NCBI GenBank assembly: GCA_905182105.1
Contig: CAJJAR010000006.1
Location: 1-64,000, forward strand
Origin: an uncultured Paracoccaceae bacterium
Lineage (GTDB): Bacteria; Pseudomonadota; Alphaproteobacteria; Rhodobacterales; Rhodobacteraceae
DNA length: 64,000 nucleotides
Direction: 5' to 3'
The translations under genes and the position numbers were made by a program. The notes beneath the pieces were generated by a model. The model did no database searches. It saw only the letters and a program-made list of their open reading frames with translations, and was not told where the DNA came from. The stretch's first letter is position 1. Each line of letters begins with the position of its first letter. Below are positions 53,847 to 61,897 of this stretch, in pieces.

Positions 53847-54875
53847 ATGAAAATTGGCACACGCGAGATCGGCTATGTCCACGCGCCATTGGTAATTGCA
53901 GAGATTGGCATCAACCATGGTGGTTCATTGGATGTGGCCAAAGAAATGGTGCGCCTTGCTGCGGCCTCAGGCTGTGAATGCGTTAAGCACCAGACGCATA
54001 TCATCGAAGATGAGATGACGGATGAAGCTAAGCAAATCTTCCCACCAAATGCTGATGTGTCCATCTGGGAAGTCATGGCGAACTGTGCATTGTCTTTGGA
54101 CGATGAAATTGCGTTGAAAGATTATACCGAGAGCTTGGGGATGATTTACATCTCGACTCCGTTTTCCCGTGCGGCTGCGGATTTCCTGAATGAGATTGAT
54201 GTGCCGGCGTTCAAGATTGGGTCGGGCGAGGCGGACAACCTTCCGCTGGTCCGTCACATCGCCCGTTTTGGAAAACCTGTGATTATGTCTACGGGGATGC
54301 AAAGCATCGAGACGATCAAATCCAGCGTAGACATTTTGGTTGAGTCTGGTGTGGAGTTCGCACTGCTGGAGTGCACCAACCTGTACCCAAGCCCGCCAGA
54401 AATTGTATCCTTGCAAGGTGTCAGCCAATTGCGTGCAGCCTTTCCTGGGGTACCTGTTGGTTTCTCTGATCACTCAATCGGCCCAGAAATGGCACTGGCA
54501 TCGGTTGCTTTAGGGGCCTGTATCTTGGAGCGGCACTATACAGACAGCCGTTACAGAGCAGGGCCTGACATCATCAACTCAATGGACCCAAGTGAATTGC
54601 GTCACATCATTGATCGTTCGCGTGAAATCTGGATCGCTGCCAACAACCCAAAACAACGGGCCGAAGCAGAAGAAGCCGTTTACAAGTTTGCACGCGCTTC
54701 TGTGGTGGCTGACAAGGATCTACCAGCAGGTCACATTATTACAGAAGCCGACATCTGGGCGCGTCGCCCGGGATCGGGTGAAATTGCTGGGTATGAGTTC
54801 GACAAGGTCGTGGGCAAGCAAATCAACCGCGACATCACGCGCAACACGCAGTTAAAGTGGAGCGACTTCAAATAA
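53847..54875 (+). CDS. neuB: N-acetylneuraminate (nonulosonic acid) synthase
   Basis: A 342-residue enzyme that condenses phosphoenolpyruvate with ManNAc (or a related hexosamine). The TIM-barrel part has VIAEIGINHGGSLDVAKEMV, KIGSGEADNLPLVRHIA and GFSDHSIGPEMALASVALGA followed by ERHYTDSR. The C-terminal SAF/antifreeze-like domain includes DLPAGHIITEADIWARRPG. Both domains are needed in characterised NeuB. With neuA and neuC it completes a Neu5Ac-type pathway. It directly follows the acyltransferase. Confidence 0.92.
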   Translation: MKIGTREIGYVHAPLVIAEIGINHGGSLDVAKEMVRLAAASGCECVKHQTHIIEDEMTDEAKQIFPPNADVSIWEVMANCALSLDDEIALKDYTESLGMIYISTPFSRAAADFLNEIDVPAFKIGSGEADNLPLVRHIARFGKPVIMSTGMQSIETIKSSVDILVESGVEFALLECTNLYPSPPEIVSLQGVSQLRAAFPGVPVGFSDHSIGPEMALASVALGACILERHYTDSRYRAGPDIINSMDPSELRHIIDRSREIWIAANNPKQRAEAEEAVYKFARASVVADKDLPAGHIITEADIWARRPGSGEIAGYEFDKVVGKQINRDITRNTQLKWSDFK

Positions 54876-55054
54876 TACGGACAAGGACCCGTATCTCTCT
54901 AGTTTTTTGCCAAAACTGTACGTCTAGCGGGGGAATCTTTGCCCTAATACCGTTTCAAGGCCACGCGCCTCTTGCGCATGGCTTACCTGCCCAATAGAAG
55001 GGCACAAATTTTCTGCCAGCGCCCTACAAGGCGCCCTAATCCTATGGAGCTAAC

Positions 55055-56386
55055 ATGCAGGTCACCGAGACACTTAACGAAGGTCTAAAGCGCGCCTATT
55101 CAATCACCGTGACTGCGGCTGAATTGGATGCGACAGTGAACACCAAATTGGTTGAAGCGCAGCCAGAAGTCGAAATGAAGGGCTTCCGTAAGGGCAAAGT
55201 TCCTATGGCTATGCTTAAGAAGCAGTTTGGCGATCGTCTGATGGGCGAAGCTATGCAAGAGTCAATCGACGGCGCGATGAACAAGCATTTTGAAGAAACT
55301 GGTGATCGCCCTGCGATGCAGCCTGACGTTAAAATGATTAACGAAGACTGGAAAGCTGGCGACGACGTAAACGTCGACATGACTTATGAAAAGCTTCCTG
55401 AGATTCCTGAAGTTGACCTAAGCACCATCAAATTGGAAAAAATGGTTGTTAAGGCAGACGAGGCTTCCATCGACGAAGCTTTGGCTAACTTGGCTGAAAC
55501 AGCTCAAGACTTCAAAGCACGCAAAGCGGGCTCAAAAGCAAAAGACGGTGACCAAGTGGTCATGGCCTTTCTTGGTAAAGTTGACGGCGAAGCGTTTGAT
55601 GGCGGTTCTGCTGAAGATTACCCACTTGTTTTGGGTTCAAACTCATTCATCCCAGGTTTTGAAGAGCAATTGGTTGGCGTTAAAGCCGGCGAAGAAAAGG
55701 CTGTTACAGTTTCTTTTCCGGCTGAATATCAAGCTGAGCACCTTGCTGGCAAAGAAGCTATCTTCGATTGCACAATCTCTGAAGTTAAAGGGCCAGTTGC
55801 TGCTGAGATCAACGACGAGATGGCGAAGAAATTCGGCGCTGAAGATCTAGCTGCTTTGAAAACTCAAATCGGTGAGCGTCTTGAAGCTGAATATGGCGGT
55901 GCATCACGCGCAATCATGAAACGCGGTCTTTTGGATGCAATGGATACATTGGTCAGCTTTGACTTGCCACCGTCCTTGTTGGACGCTGAAGCGGGTCAAA
56001 TCGCACACCAGCTATGGCACGAAGACAACCCAGAAGTTGAAGGTCACGATCACCCTGAGATCGAAACAACTGATGAGCATAAGAAATTGGCAGACCGCCG
56101 TGTGCGCCTAGGTTTGTTGTTGGCTGAATTGGGTCAAAAAGCTGCTGTTGAAGTAACAGACGCTGAAATGACACAAGCGATCATGAACCAAGCGCGCCAG
56201 TATTCTGGTCAAGAGCGTGAGTTCTTTGAATTTGTTCAAAAGAACCAACAAATGCAGCAGCAGCTTCGCGCACCATTGTTCGAAGACAAAGTTGTAGACC
56301 ACGTGTTTGCACAAGCGACTGTGACAGAAAAAGAAGTTTCTAAAGATGAACTTCAAAAAGCTGTTGAAGCTCTCGAAATAGAATAA
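55055..56386 (+). CDS. tig: Trigger factor
   Basis: A 443-residue ribosome-bound chaperone with peptidyl-prolyl isomerase activity. The N-terminal ribosome-binding domain contains the signature [18 protein letters not shown] (GFRxGKxP). An FKBP domain follows (about 150-235, [20 protein letters not shown]), then the helical C-terminal arms. The Glu/Gln-rich end is typical. The 180 bases upstream hold its promoter region without a clear consensus. A terminator follows the stop. Confidence 0.96.
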   Translation: MQVTETLNEGLKRAYSITVTAAELDATVNTKLVEAQPEVEMKGFRKGKVPMAMLKKQFGDRLMGEAMQESIDGAMNKHFEETGDRPAMQPDVKMINEDWKAGDDVNVDMTYEKLPEIPEVDLSTIKLEKMVVKADEASIDEALANLAETAQDFKARKAGSKAKDGDQVVMAFLGKVDGEAFDGGSAEDYPLVLGSNSFIPGFEEQLVGVKAGEEKAVTVSFPAEYQAEHLAGKEAIFDCTISEVKGPVAAEINDEMAKKFGAEDLAALKTQIGERLEAEYGGASRAIMKRGLLDAMDTLVSFDLPPSLLDAEAGQIAHQLWHEDNPEVEGHDHPEIETTDEHKKLADRRVRLGLLLAELGQKAAVEVTDAEMTQAIMNQARQYSGQEREFFEFVQKNQQMQQQLRAPLFEDKVVDHVFAQATVTEKEVSKDELQKAVEALEIE

Positions 56387-56415
56387 GTTCTGCGTCACCT
56401 ATTGACGTAAATCTG

Positions 56416-56449
56416 GGGCCGCTTTCAATATTGGAAGCGGTCCTTTTTC
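56416..56449 (+). terminator. Rho-independent terminator of tig
   Basis: GGGCCGCTTTC pairs with GGAAGCGGTCC (with one mismatch) around AATATT, followed by TTTTTCTTTC. It lies 30 bases after the stop. Confidence 0.75.
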
Positions 56450-56483
56450 TTTCGAGGTTCAAATTTCTAAAGGGGTAGGGCAG

Positions 56484-57095
56484 ATGACCGTGTTTTCGTA
56501 TCCAAACTTTAAAACCCAGCACGGGTATATGACCAAGACAGCGCAGACCGCCTATATGGGCAATGCTATGGATGCAGGGCTGTTGCCCTCTGAGACGATG
56601 CGTCGTGCGGATCTGGTAACCCTGAAGGCCCCCAATGACCCAAGCCAGCCGATCCAGTTCTGGCAATTATTTTCTGTGCTAGGTCCTGATCCCATCGTTG
56701 CTATTGTCGAAAGCTTTTATTGGCGCGTGTTTGCGGACGAGCTGTGGTTCACCTCCGTATTTGAGCGGGTGGGTGGTGTCGAACACCACACCATGACCCA
56801 AGCGTCCATGTGGGCGGATGTGATGGGGGGTGGCCAGTATTATCACGGCGCTGACTTTCGCCTAAGCTTCCACCATACCCACAATGCAATTGCGCTGATG
56901 AATGACCGTGGTGCTGAGCGTTGGGTTGAGCTGATGAACGCGACCTTGGACGCCAATGGGGACCATATGACGGATGACACAAGGGTGCGGATTGCGATTA
57001 ATACCTTCCTCACGCATTTCTTGGGCAAATACGCGCAGGAATTCAGCTTTGGCGATGTTGGTGCGTTTGGGAAAACCAACGCGGCTGTTGGTTAA
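56484..57095 (+). CDS. Truncated-haemoglobin-like globin
   Basis: A 203-residue protein. From about residue 57 it shows the 2-on-2 globin pattern: VESFYWRVFADELWFTSVFE, then WADVMGGGQYYHG, then LSFHHTHNAIALM (likely proximal His131 or His133) and a final RWVELMNATLD helix. The first 56 residues are an unusual extension. Such globins bind oxygen or nitric oxide; the role here is unknown. A Shine-Dalgarno AAAGGGG precedes the ATG. The globin call is moderately secure from motif order. Confidence 0.7.
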   Translation: MTVFSYPNFKTQHGYMTKTAQTAYMGNAMDAGLLPSETMRRADLVTLKAPNDPSQPIQFWQLFSVLGPDPIVAIVESFYWRVFADELWFTSVFERVGGVEHHTMTQASMWADVMGGGQYYHGADFRLSFHHTHNAIALMNDRGAERWVELMNATLDANGDHMTDDTRVRIAINTFLTHFLGKYAQEFSFGDVGAFGKTNAAVG

Positions 57096-57096
57096 A

Positions 57097-57373
57097 GTGG
57101 TTCAGCCTGTCACAATACGCTCGCTTATGCCCACAGATGGTGCTGTTGCGGCCGAAGTCTTCTTTGACGCGGTGCATCATGGTGCGGCGGATGTTTATAC
57201 TCTTGAGCAACGCAAAGCATGGGCAGGTGATGCGCCTGATCCAGCCGCTTGGATGCGTGTGCATATGGGCAAGTGCGTCTCACGCACAGGTGATCTGCAT
57301 AATTGTGTTGGCTTGTGCGAAGCAAGCGGGGCGTTTAAACCAACCTCAACACATATTAATAGGGGCAAACCAT
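57097..57373 (+). pseudogene. 5' fragment of a GNAT N-acetyltransferase
   Basis: A frame starting with GTG 57097 (or ATG 57127) reads VTIRSLMPTDGAVAAEVFFD then AVHHGAADVYTLEQRKAWAG, typical of the first 45 residues of a GNAT protein. After DPAAWMRVHM the family similarity stops. The remaining codons show no acetyl-CoA-binding motif and the frame runs into fabD. It is therefore a truncated remnant, with the 3' part lost at or before the fabD junction. Confidence 0.5.
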
Positions 57374-58306
57374 ATGACGACCGCTTTTGTATTTCCGGGC
57401 CAAGGGGCACAGACCATCGGTATGGGCCACGATCTGGCTGACGCATATCCTGCGGCACGTGCGGTTTTTGAAGAAGTCGATGACGCACTGGGCGAAAAGC
57501 TGTCAGATCTGATCTGGAACGGTGGGCAAGATGCGCTGACACTGACTCAAAACGCCCAACCTGCGTTGATGGCAACCTCTTTGGCAGCGATGCGCGCCCT
57601 TGAGGCAGAGGGCATCACGTTAGAGCGCGCAAGCTTTGTGGCCGGTCACTCGTTGGGTGAGTATTCTGCATTGGCTGCGGCGGGATCAATTTCGATCGCG
57701 GATACCGCGCGTTTGTTGCGCACCCGTGGCAAAGCCATGCAAGAGTCTGTGCCTGTTGGTATTGGCGCTATGGCTGCCTTGTTGGGTTTGGATTTTGCAG
57801 CAGCAACTGAAGTGGCTGCTGAAGCGGCACAAGGTGAAGTATGCCAAGCCGCCAATGACAATGACCCGGGTCAGGTTGTGATTTCGGGCCATAAGGACGC
57901 TGTTGAGCGTGCATTGATCATCGCAAAGGAAAAGGGTGCGAAACGCGCTGTTTTGTTGCCTGTATCCGCGCCGTTCCACTGTGCATTGATGGAACCAGCA
58001 GCGGCTGTAATGGCCGAAGCACTTAGCCACGTTGATATTGCATCCCCAGTGGTGCCTTTGGTTGCAAATGTGCAAGCCGAAGCTGTCAGCAGCGGCCAAG
58101 TGATCCGCAACTTGTTGGTGGATCAGGTGACGGGTTCTGTGCGCTGGCGTGAAAGCGTATCTTGGATGGCGACAAATGGCGTCACTGAGATTTGGGAAAT
58201 CGGTGCAGGCAAAGCCCTGTGTGGCATGATCCGTCGCATCGATAAATCTATCGCGACGCGCAACATTGGTTCCTCTGCTGATATCGCGGCGGCACTGGAA
58301 GGTTAA
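57374..58306 (+). CDS. fabD: Malonyl-CoA:ACP transacylase
   Basis: A 310-residue enzyme that loads malonate onto acyl carrier protein for fatty-acid elongation. It has FVFPGQGAQTIGMGHDL at the N-terminus, the nucleophile GHSLGEYSAL (Ser93) and the VSAPFHCALMEPAA block with its catalytic His. AGGGGC precedes the ATG. The frame is open 79 codons upstream, but homology begins here. First gene of fabD-(membrane protein)-fabG-acpP. Confidence 0.95.
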   Translation: MTTAFVFPGQGAQTIGMGHDLADAYPAARAVFEEVDDALGEKLSDLIWNGGQDALTLTQNAQPALMATSLAAMRALEAEGITLERASFVAGHSLGEYSALAAAGSISIADTARLLRTRGKAMQESVPVGIGAMAALLGLDFAAATEVAAEAAQGEVCQAANDNDPGQVVISGHKDAVERALIIAKEKGAKRAVLLPVSAPFHCALMEPAAAVMAEALSHVDIASPVVPLVANVQAEAVSSGQVIRNLLVDQVTGSVRWRESVSWMATNGVTEIWEIGAGKALCGMIRRIDKSIATRNIGSSADIAAALEG

Positions 58307-58308
58307 TC

Positions 58309-58704
58309 ATGACCCATGAGGACTCAATGGCATTACAACCTGCATGGGTTGGGATTTGGCTGAATTTCTTATTGGCAGGGGCCTTTGTTGCGCCCCTTCT
58401 TTTGCTGATTTGGAAATTCAGCTGCAAAGCGGGGATCGTGACCCTGCTGTCCAGTGTCATTGCTGCCTTTTGTGTCCAGTACATGTTTGACGCGATGGGC
58501 TATGTTAATTTGCTTGGCCTGCCGCATCTGGTCTTTTGGATCCCGACGGTAGTGTTCTTGATCGCACAGCAATCGCGTGGAGATATGACAATTTGGCCCC
58601 GTCGGATTATTTGGCTTATTATGACTGTCATCTGCATTTCATTGGCGTTTGATATTGTTGATGTTGTCCGCTGGGTCTTGGGTGAACGCGCACCATTGGT
58701 GTAA
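58309..58704 (+). CDS. Small four-helix membrane protein between fabD and fabG
   Basis: A 131-residue hydrophobic protein without a family I can name. Four membrane helices are predicted by eye (about residues 13-33, 40-62, 68-86 and 102-122). It starts two bases after the fabD stop and ends 25 bases before fabG, so it is cotranscribed with fatty-acid synthesis genes. Composition matches the neighbours, which argues against recent transfer. A role in lipid metabolism is only suggested by position. Confidence 0.7.
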   Translation: MTHEDSMALQPAWVGIWLNFLLAGAFVAPLLLLIWKFSCKAGIVTLLSSVIAAFCVQYMFDAMGYVNLLGLPHLVFWIPTVVFLIAQQSRGDMTIWPRRIIWLIMTVICISLAFDIVDVVRWVLGERAPLV

Positions 58705-58729
58705 AGAATTGAAGAATAAGGAAGAATAA

Positions 58730-59467
58730 ATGTTTGATCTTACAGGTAAAAACGCATTGGTCACTGGTGCATCTGGTGGCATCGGTGCGGACATCGCGCG
58801 TGGTTTACACGCCGCTGGCGCATCTGTGGGCCTAAGTGGCACACGGGTTGAGCCACTTGAGGCATTGGCTGCAGAACTGTGTGAGCGCGCTTATGTGCTT
58901 CCATGTAATCTAAGCGACATGGAAGCTGTTGAAGCGCTGCCAAAGCAAGCTGCCGAAGCTATGGGATCTGTTGATATCTTGGTCAACAACGCGGGTATCA
59001 CACGCGATAACCTGTTCATGCGTATGTCTGACGACGAATGGAATTCAGTCATCAACGTGAACATGACGGCAACGTTCAAGCTGTGCAAAGGCGTCATGCG
59101 TAGCATGATGAAGGCGCGTTGGGGCCGGATCGTTAACATCTCAAGCATCGTTGGTACGACAGGTAACCCAGGGCAGGCGAACTATGCAGCGTCTAAGGCT
59201 GGTATGATAGGCATGTCCAAATCATTGGCCTATGAGGTGGCGTCACGTGGAATCACGGTAAACGCTGTTGCACCGGGTTTCATTACCACTGCGATGACCG
59301 ATAAGCTGAATGATGACCAAAAGGGTGCGATTATGACGCAAATTCCCGCTGGTCGCATGGGCAACCCAGAAGAAATTGCGAGCGCTGTCTTGTACTTAGC
59401 ATCAACTGAAGCAGGTTATGTTACGGGTACTACCTTGCATGTGAACGGTGGCATGGCCATGTTGTAA
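58730..59467 (+). CDS. fabG: 3-oxoacyl-ACP reductase
   Basis: A 245-residue short-chain dehydrogenase that reduces 3-oxoacyl-ACP with NADPH. The cofactor motif is TGASGGIG (12-19), followed by NNAG (86-89). The catalytic triad is Ser139, Tyr152 and Lys156 (NYAASKAG). The C-terminus ends TLHVNGGMAML, the FabG hallmark. AAGGAAG precedes the ATG. The gap to acpP contains a promoter. Confidence 0.96.
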   Translation: MFDLTGKNALVTGASGGIGADIARGLHAAGASVGLSGTRVEPLEALAAELCERAYVLPCNLSDMEAVEALPKQAAEAMGSVDILVNNAGITRDNLFMRMSDDEWNSVINVNMTATFKLCKGVMRSMMKARWGRIVNISSIVGTTGNPGQANYAASKAGMIGMSKSLAYEVASRGITVNAVAPGFITTAMTDKLNDDQKGAIMTQIPAGRMGNPEEIASAVLYLASTEAGYVTGTTLHVNGGMAML

Positions 59468-59510
59468 GCATGGGTTAACGCTGCTGCCTCTCATTGAGGA
59501 GCGCAAATCG

Positions 59511-59538
59511 TTTGCCAACTGCGCCGACTGTGTTATAG
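59511..59538 (+). promoter_or_regulatory. Candidate sigma-70 promoter of acpP
   Basis: TTGCCA (59511-59516) and TATAGG (59533-59538) are separated by 16 bases. It would give a transcript with a leader of roughly 145 bases before the acpP ATG. acpP is usually strongly expressed, so its own promoter is expected. Confidence 0.5.
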
Positions 59539-59690
59539 GCGGCGCAGAATTGATCACAGCGGCTACCGCTGCTTGGTTCGCTGCGTTTAAGTTACGTAGT
59601 TTTAGCGCCTCTAGGGGCAAGACATCGGGTCCCTAACGGGAACCACCAATATCTGGGACAACCTGTCTCAAACGAATGAGGACTTTTAAT

Positions 59691-59924
59691 ATGAGCGACA
59701 TCGCAGACCGCGTTAAGAAGATCGTTGTAGAACACCTTGGTGTTGAAGAAGCTAAAGTTGTTGAAGGCGCGTCTTTCATCGACGATCTAGGCGCTGATAG
59801 CCTTGACACAGTTGAGCTGGTTATGGCGTTCGAAGAAGAGTTCGGCATTGAAATTCCTGATGACGCAGCAGAAACAATCCAAAGCTTCGGCGACGCGGTT
59901 GGCTTCATCACTAAAGCTTCCTAA
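59691..59924 (+). CDS. acpP: Acyl carrier protein
   Basis: A 77-residue acidic four-helix protein that carries growing acyl chains on 4'-phosphopantetheine. The attachment site is [13 protein letters not shown] with Ser37. ATG 59691 gives the standard start [18 protein letters not shown]. The frame begins a few codons earlier but without support. A terminator follows 43 bases after the stop. Confidence 0.98.
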   Translation: MSDIADRVKKIVVEHLGVEEAKVVEGASFIDDLGADSLDTVELVMAFEEEFGIEIPDDAAETIQSFGDAVGFITKAS

Positions 59925-59967
59925 TTTCTCTTGGGCTGTTTGCCTGCTAGAATTGGTTGAAAGATTT

Positions 59968-60005
59968 AAAACGGCGTCCTTTGAAGAAAAGGGCGCCGTT
60001 TTTTC
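59968..60005 (+). terminator. Rho-independent terminator of acpP
   Basis: AAAACGGCG(T)CC pairs with GG(G)CGCCGTTTT with a TTTT tail. The remaining bases to rpsF at 60239 (about 230) hold only a candidate promoter. Confidence 0.85.
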
Positions 60006-60103
60006 GTTGGGCTGGAGCAGGGCCCACGGGTCTGATTGTTGATGTGACGGGCTGTGGCCTGAATGCGCAATGCGTATATCCCTTTGCATAGTCACGGATG
60101 CCC

Positions 60104-60131
60104 TTGCGCCACTGGAAAATCCGTGTATACG
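60104..60131 (+). promoter_or_regulatory. Candidate promoter of rpsF-rpsR-rplI
   Basis: TTGCGC (60104-60109) and TATACG (60126-60131) with a 16-base gap lie about 110 bases before rpsF. The -35 match is modest. Confidence 0.35.
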
Positions 60132-60238
60132 CATCATTTCCTTTGCACGATTTTCTAACCGCGCAGTCTCTCGTGGCAGGCCCGCAAAGGATCATATGGC
60201 CCGCCTTTGAAATGCGCCTTGATATAAGTGGAGCAAAC

Positions 60239-60601
60239 ATGCCGTTATATGAGCATGTCATGATCGCACGCCAAGACTTGTCTAATACACAAGCCGAAGC
60301 ACTGATCGAACATTTTGGTACCGTACTTTCGGACAACGAAGGTAAACTCGTAGACAGCGAGTATTGGGGTGTCAAAACTATGGCCTATAAGATCAACAAG
60401 AACCGCAAGGGCCACTACGCCTTTTTGCGTTCTGATGCGCCAGCATCTGCGATCCACGAGATGGAACGCCTGATGCGCCTGCACGAAGATGTAATGCGTG
60501 TGCTGACCATCAAAATGGACGAGCACAAAGAATTGCCATCCGTACAAATGCAGAAACGCGATGAACGTAGCGACCGTGGCGAACGCCGCGAGCGCCGCTG
60601 A
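60239..60601 (+). CDS. rpsF: 30S ribosomal protein S6
   Basis: A 120-residue small-subunit protein. LYEHVMIARQDLSNTQAEAL and EYWGVKTMAYKINKNRKGHY are the S6 signatures. The C-terminal tail is highly charged (KRDERSDRGERRERR), longer than the core fold. ATG 60239 follows GTGGAG; the upstream open frame is not used. rpsR follows 28 bases later. Confidence 0.97.
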   Translation: MPLYEHVMIARQDLSNTQAEALIEHFGTVLSDNEGKLVDSEYWGVKTMAYKINKNRKGHYAFLRSDAPASAIHEMERLMRLHEDVMRVLTIKMDEHKELPSVQMQKRDERSDRGERRERR

Positions 60602-60629
60602 TCTGAAGCTTAGGAAAAGGACGTAACCC

Positions 60630-60857
60630 ATGGCTGCAAAACCATTTTTCCGTCGCCGCAAAGTGTGCCCATTCTCGGGCGATAACGCACCAGCGATCGA
60701 CTATAAAGACACACGTTTGCTACAACGCTACATCTCTGAGCGTGGCAAAATTGTGCCTTCCCGTATCACCGCAGTATCTGCGAAAAAGCAGCGTGAGTTG
60801 GCTCGTGCCATCAAACGCGCTCGCTTCCTCGCCCTACTGCCATATGCTGTTAAGTAA
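60630..60857 (+). CDS. rpsR: 30S ribosomal protein S18
   Basis: A 75-residue basic protein that pairs with S6 on the 30S platform. [20 protein letters not shown] and [20 protein letters not shown] followed by [20 protein letters not shown] match S18 throughout. AAAAGGA precedes the start. It lies 11 bases before rplI. Confidence 0.98.
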   Translation: MAAKPFFRRRKVCPFSGDNAPAIDYKDTRLLQRYISERGKIVPSRITAVSAKKQRELARAIKRARFLALLPYAVK

Positions 60858-60868
60858 GGAGATCTGAC

Positions 60869-61498
60869 ATGAAAGTTATCCTACTTGAACGCGTAGCAAA
60901 GCTAGGCCAAATGGGTGACGTTGTAGACGTCAAACCAGGTTTCGCACGCAACTTCTTGTTGCCGCAGAAGAAAGGCCTCACAGCCTCTGCAGCAAACGTT
61001 GCAAGCTTTGAAGCACGCAAAGTTCAGCTTGAAGCACAAAACCTAGAGTCCAAAGCCGAAGCAGAAGCAATGGCAGTGAAACTAGACGGACAGAAATTCG
61101 TTGTGATTCGCTCCGCATCTGATGCTGGCGCTTTGTACGGTTCTGTTACCACACGTGACGCTGCAGAAGCTGCTACAGCTGAAGGCTTCACAGTGGATCG
61201 CAAACAAGTCGTTTTGATCACACCGATCAAATATCTTGGCGTTCACAACGTATCAGTTGTTCTGCACCCTGAAGTCACCGCAACTATCGCTATGAACGTT
61301 GCACGTTCTGCGGAAGAAGCTGAACTTCAAGCAGCAGGCAAATCGATCCAAGAATTGGCGGCTGAAGAAGAAGCAGAAGCAGAATTCGAAATCTCTGAGT
61401 TGTTTGAAGACATCGGTGCTGCCGCATCTGACGACGACGATCTTGCTGAGAGCGCGGGCATCCCGAACGCTGCAGAAGACGACGCAGAAGAAGCATAA
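60869..61498 (+). CDS. rplI: 50S ribosomal protein L9
   Basis: A 209-residue large-subunit protein. The N-terminal domain ([20 protein letters not shown], then [17 protein letters not shown]) and the C-terminal domain ([13 protein letters not shown]) are complete by about residue 150. The remaining 55-60 residues form an acidic tail of Glu/Ala/Asp (for example [20 protein letters not shown]) absent from E. coli L9 (149 residues). Comparable tails are common in alphaproteobacteria. AAGGAG precedes the ATG, and a terminator follows. Confidence 0.97.
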   Translation: MKVILLERVAKLGQMGDVVDVKPGFARNFLLPQKKGLTASAANVASFEARKVQLEAQNLESKAEAEAMAVKLDGQKFVVIRSASDAGALYGSVTTRDAAEAATAEGFTVDRKQVVLITPIKYLGVHNVSVVLHPEVTATIAMNVARSAEEAELQAAGKSIQELAAEEEAEAEFEISELFEDIGAAASDDDDLAESAGIPNAAEDDAEEA

Positions 61499-61531
61499 GC
61501 TTCCTAAGTATCGCTTAGATTATTTATTTAG

Positions 61532-61563
61532 AAAGGCCGCTCAGCAATGGGTGGCCTTTTTTG
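61532..61563 (+). terminator. Rho-independent terminator of the rpsF-rpsR-rplI operon
   Basis: AAAGGCCGC pairs with GTGGCCTTT (one mismatch), ending in TTTTTT. It lies 34 bases after the rplI stop. Confidence 0.85.
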
Positions 61564-61897
61564 TTTGGGGCCTTCTATGCACGATGCAACCTTGGTCGAC
61601 ATAAATGGTTATATGTGACCGAAACGCTGTTGTTGTTCTCCGTTTTGCTAACATGTCAAAACTAAGTGATGTCCAACAATCAACGCACTGGTCGCAATAA
61701 TTGGGTAAATTAACTCCAGTAGATACGCCCTTCTTTGCGGTTAATCGAAACGAGGCACTTGAAAATGCAAATGGTGCGGTCGTGAAGCACACAAAAAATT
61801 GCGGCCAAAATGCCTGCGTGAATCATTGAGCGGTTCTTGAACTTGTGCTAACGGCTTTCTCGAATACGTCGAACGGCGCATATACCGAGGAAAAAAA
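61564..61897. other. Intergenic region before the phosphate transporter, nothing recognised
   Basis: About 330 bases lie between the rplI terminator and the PiT start. A short leftward open frame covers part of it (61541-61792) but has no ribosome site or recognisable translation. Promoters for the PiT gene must be here, yet no Pho-box-like direct repeat could be assigned by eye. Confidence 0.5.

Noticed and set aside
61541-61792. Leftward 83-codon frame in the gap before the PiT gene
   Set aside because: Overlaps the rplI terminator, has no ribosome site and no recognisable motif.
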